NCBI GenBank assembly: GCA_003482405.1
Contig: DMZB01000227.1
Span: 1 to 6,291 of the forward strand
Length of the DNA stretch: 6,291 bases
Direction: 5' to 3'
Source: Lactobacillus sp.
GTDB taxonomy: Bacteria > Bacillota > Bacilli > Lactobacillales > Lactobacillaceae
Each line of letters begins with the position of its first letter. The first letter of the stretch is position 1. Below, one piece after another: positions 4,275 to 6,291 of the stretch. The position numbers were made by a program, and so were the translations under genes. The notes under the pieces are model-generated. The model was not told where the DNA came from. It worked only from the letters and a program-made list of their open reading frames with translations, and ran no database searches.

Positions 4275-6284
4275 ATGGACTTTTCAGATCCAAGTTTATA
4301 TGTAAACCGTGAACTTAGCTGGGTCGACTTTGATGACCGGGTGCTAGAGGAAGCGCGCGATAAGAATAATCCGTTGTTGGAACGGGCACGGTTTATTGGC
4401 ATCACACAGAGTAATCTTGATGAATTTTTCATGGTGCGTGTGGCATCACTGCGAAAACTGGAAGATGTGAACTACACCAAGCCGGATGTTTCGGGGATGT
4501 TGCCGAGTGAACAACTTGCTGCAATCAGTGACCGTGTGCACCAACTAGTTGAAAAACAGTACAGTACGTTGAATCGTTCGCTGATTCCTCAGATGGAAGC
4601 AATTGGCATTCACATTCGCCAGTATGACGAATTGAACTCAGCGCAAGTCAGTTTTTTGACCCAGTACTTTAGAGAAGTGTTGTATCCGGTTCTGACGCCG
4701 ATGGCTGTGGACGTTTCGCGACCATTTCCGTTTATCAGCAACAATACATTGAATATTGCACTACGGCTGGTTAAAAACACAAAGGACGAAGAAAGTGGCA
4801 AAAAGGAACACCGTTTTGCGACCATTCAAGTGCCGGATTCGTTTAACCGGGTTGTGAGTTTGCCGGGTACAAATGAATTTATATTACTTGAAGAAGTTAT
4901 CAAACACTTCTTAGGTGAGTTTTTCGCCGGTTTCAAGGTCAAGGAAGCCTGTGCTTACCGAGTTATTCGGGACATGGATTTTGACGTGACCGAAGAAGAT
5001 GCTAGTGATTTACTTAAAGAAGTTGAACACGAGTTGGCCGTTCGGGATCACACGCAGGTCATGCGGCTGGAAATCGACGCCAACATGTCCAAGCAGTTGC
5101 GTAAGCAGTTAATCCATGATTTACAGGCCCGCGAAAAAGATGTTTACGACATTAAGGGGCCGATCGATTTGCGTTTCTTGAGCAAGTTGGTCAAGCAGAT
5201 CAAGGATCATGATGAACTTTTATACGCGCCGTTTAAAGGGTATGTTCAGCCTGCATTACGTCAGGATAATCTGTTTGATGCAATCAAACGTCAGGACATC
5301 TTCGTTCAGCACCCTTATGACAGCTTTGATCCAGTCGTGAAGTTTGTTCACGAGGCGGCGACCGATCCTGATACGTTAGCGATTAAAATGACGTTGTACC
5401 GGGTTTCATCACAGTCTCCAATTATCAAATATTTGGCGCAGGCGGCCCGCAATGGCAAGCAAGTTACCGTGCTGGTTGAATTAAAGGCGCGTTTTGATGA
5501 AGAAAACAATGTGCACTGGGCGCAAGAACTCGAACGTGCCGGGTGTCATGTGATCTACGGGTTAGTCGGCTTGAAGACGCACTCCAAGTTAGCCTTAGTG
5601 GTGCGGCGTGAAGAATCAGGCATTCGCCGCTATATGCACATGGCCACTGGGAACTATAACGATGTCACTGCCAACTTCTACACCGACATGGGCTTGTTCA
5701 CCGCCAATGCCGAAATGGGCGCTGATGCCAGCAACATTTTCAATATGTTGTCAGGATATTCTCGACCACCCTATTTCCACCAACTTCATATTTCACCAAA
5801 CGGGATTCGAGAATTTATCACCGAACGATTATCCGAAGCCATTAAGCGCGCTAAGCAAGGCGAGGCGGTTCATGTTCAGATGAAGATGAATTCGTTGTCC
5901 GATCAAGACATGATTGCCAAGTTGTACGAGGCTTCCCATGCTGGGGTGACCGTTGACTTGATTATTAGAGGAATCTGCTGCTTGAAGACTGGGATTAAAG
6001 GGGTCAGCGACAATATTACCGTTCATTCAATCGTTGGGCGATTCCTTGAGCACAGCCGGATTTATATGTTTAATTTTGATGGGGAACAGGAAGTTTATCT
6101 ATCAAGTGCCGACTTGATGACTCGGAATTTAAACCGTCGAGTTGAACAACTTTTCCCAGTTCTTCAGCCCGATCTGGCGCAACGAGTAGTGGACATCTAT
6201 AACACAATGTGGAATGATAATGTTAAGACTCGAACGTTGGACAAAGACGGATTTTATAAGCGGGTTGAGCGACGAGGACGGTAA
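4275..6284 (+). CDS. ppk: Polyphosphate kinase 1 (ATP:polyphosphate phosphotransferase)
   Basis: PPK1 polymerises the gamma phosphate of ATP into inorganic polyphosphate, reversibly, through a phosphohistidine. The 669-residue sequence follows the family closely. The N domain carries YVNRELSWVDF (9-19) and SNLDEFFMVRV (46-56). A helical H domain spans roughly 106-315. Two phospholipase-D-like catalytic domains follow. Arg376 (TLYRVSS) and Arg406 (ELKARFDEE) match E. coli Arg375 and Arg405. His436 in GLKTHSK matches the phosphorylated His435. His455 in YMHMATGN matches His454, and His593 in RFLEHSRIY matches His592. SADLMTRNLNRRVE is at 611-624. AGGAGG at 4261-4266 with an 8-nt spacer fixes the start. 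It ends at GFYKRVERRGR, somewhat earlier than many homologues as I remember them, 7 bases before the window stops. It is the core enzyme of the polyphosphate cluster. Confidence 0.97.
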   Translation: MDFSDPSLYVNRELSWVDFDDRVLEEARDKNNPLLERARFIGITQSNLDEFFMVRVASLRKLEDVNYTKPDVSGMLPSEQLAAISDRVHQLVEKQYSTLNRSLIPQMEAIGIHIRQYDELNSAQVSFLTQYFREVLYPVLTPMAVDVSRPFPFISNNTLNIALRLVKNTKDEESGKKEHRFATIQVPDSFNRVVSLPGTNEFILLEEVIKHFLGEFFAGFKVKEACAYRVIRDMDFDVTEEDASDLLKEVEHELAVRDHTQVMRLEIDANMSKQLRKQLIHDLQAREKDVYDIKGPIDLRFLSKLVKQIKDHDELLYAPFKGYVQPALRQDNLFDAIKRQDIFVQHPYDSFDPVVKFVHEAATDPDTLAIKMTLYRVSSQSPIIKYLAQAARNGKQVTVLVELKARFDEENNVHWAQELERAGCHVIYGLVGLKTHSKLALVVRREESGIRRYMHMATGNYNDVTANFYTDMGLFTANAEMGADASNIFNMLSGYSRPPYFHQLHISPNGIREFITERLSEAIKRAKQGEAVHVQMKMNSLSDQDMIAKLYEASHAGVTVDLIIRGICCLKTGIKGVSDNITVHSIVGRFLEHSRIYMFNFDGEQEVYLSSADLMTRNLNRRVEQLFPVLQPDLAQRVVDIYNTMWNDNVKTRTLDKDGFYKRVERRGR

Positions 6285-6291
6285 CAGGTAA

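Noticed and set aside
5608..5883. Plus-strand 91-codon frame inside ppk
   Set aside because: Lies wholly within the conserved catalytic part of PPK1 in another frame; a shadow of that gene.

Overview
The window looks like a contig end from a low-to-mid GC Gram-positive bacterium of the Lactobacillaceae, most likely the Lacticaseibacillus (casei/paracasei/rhamnosus) group. This rests on strong AGGAGG-type ribosome binding sites, the protein character, and a PPK2, Ppx-like and PPK1 cluster; I recall ppk lying next to ppx genes in that group. The genus assignment is an inference, since no rRNA or marker gene is present.

Layout. Positions 1-38 are not genomic: they carry a Nextera-type sequencing adapter with its transposon mosaic end. 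Genomic sequence starts at 39, inside the 3'-truncated minus-strand gene of a probable TIM-barrel protein (39-362). A complete minus-strand Cof-type HAD sugar-phosphatase-like gene follows (461-1261). A 205-bp divergent intergenic region (1262-1466) holds a good promoter for the HAD gene and a weaker candidate promoter for the opposite strand. Plus-strand genes then run to the end: PPK2-family polyphosphate kinase (1467-2354), a 336-bp repeat-bearing spacer (2355-2690), a Ppx/GppA-family protein (2691-4217), a 57-bp spacer, and PPK1 (4275-6284), which stops 7 bases before the window ends.

How the genes fit together. PPK1 makes inorganic polyphosphate from ATP. PPK2 enzymes typically run the other way, using polyphosphate to phosphorylate nucleotides. 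Ppx enzymes hydrolyse polyphosphate from its ends. The window therefore holds an apparent polyphosphate synthesis and use module. The main surprise is that the Ppx-family protein has lost nearly all the residues of the two phosphate-binding motifs of its nucleotidase-type fold, plus one HD-domain metal histidine, although its overall architecture is intact. It may not be a working exopolyphosphatase and could instead bind or sense polyphosphate or a nucleotide, or regulate its neighbours.

The second unexplained element is the spacer between PPK2 and the Ppx-like gene. It holds three related direct repeats, a fourth diverged copy of the repeat core and an inverted arm, in strand-asymmetric G+T-rich sequence with no gene and no clear terminator.
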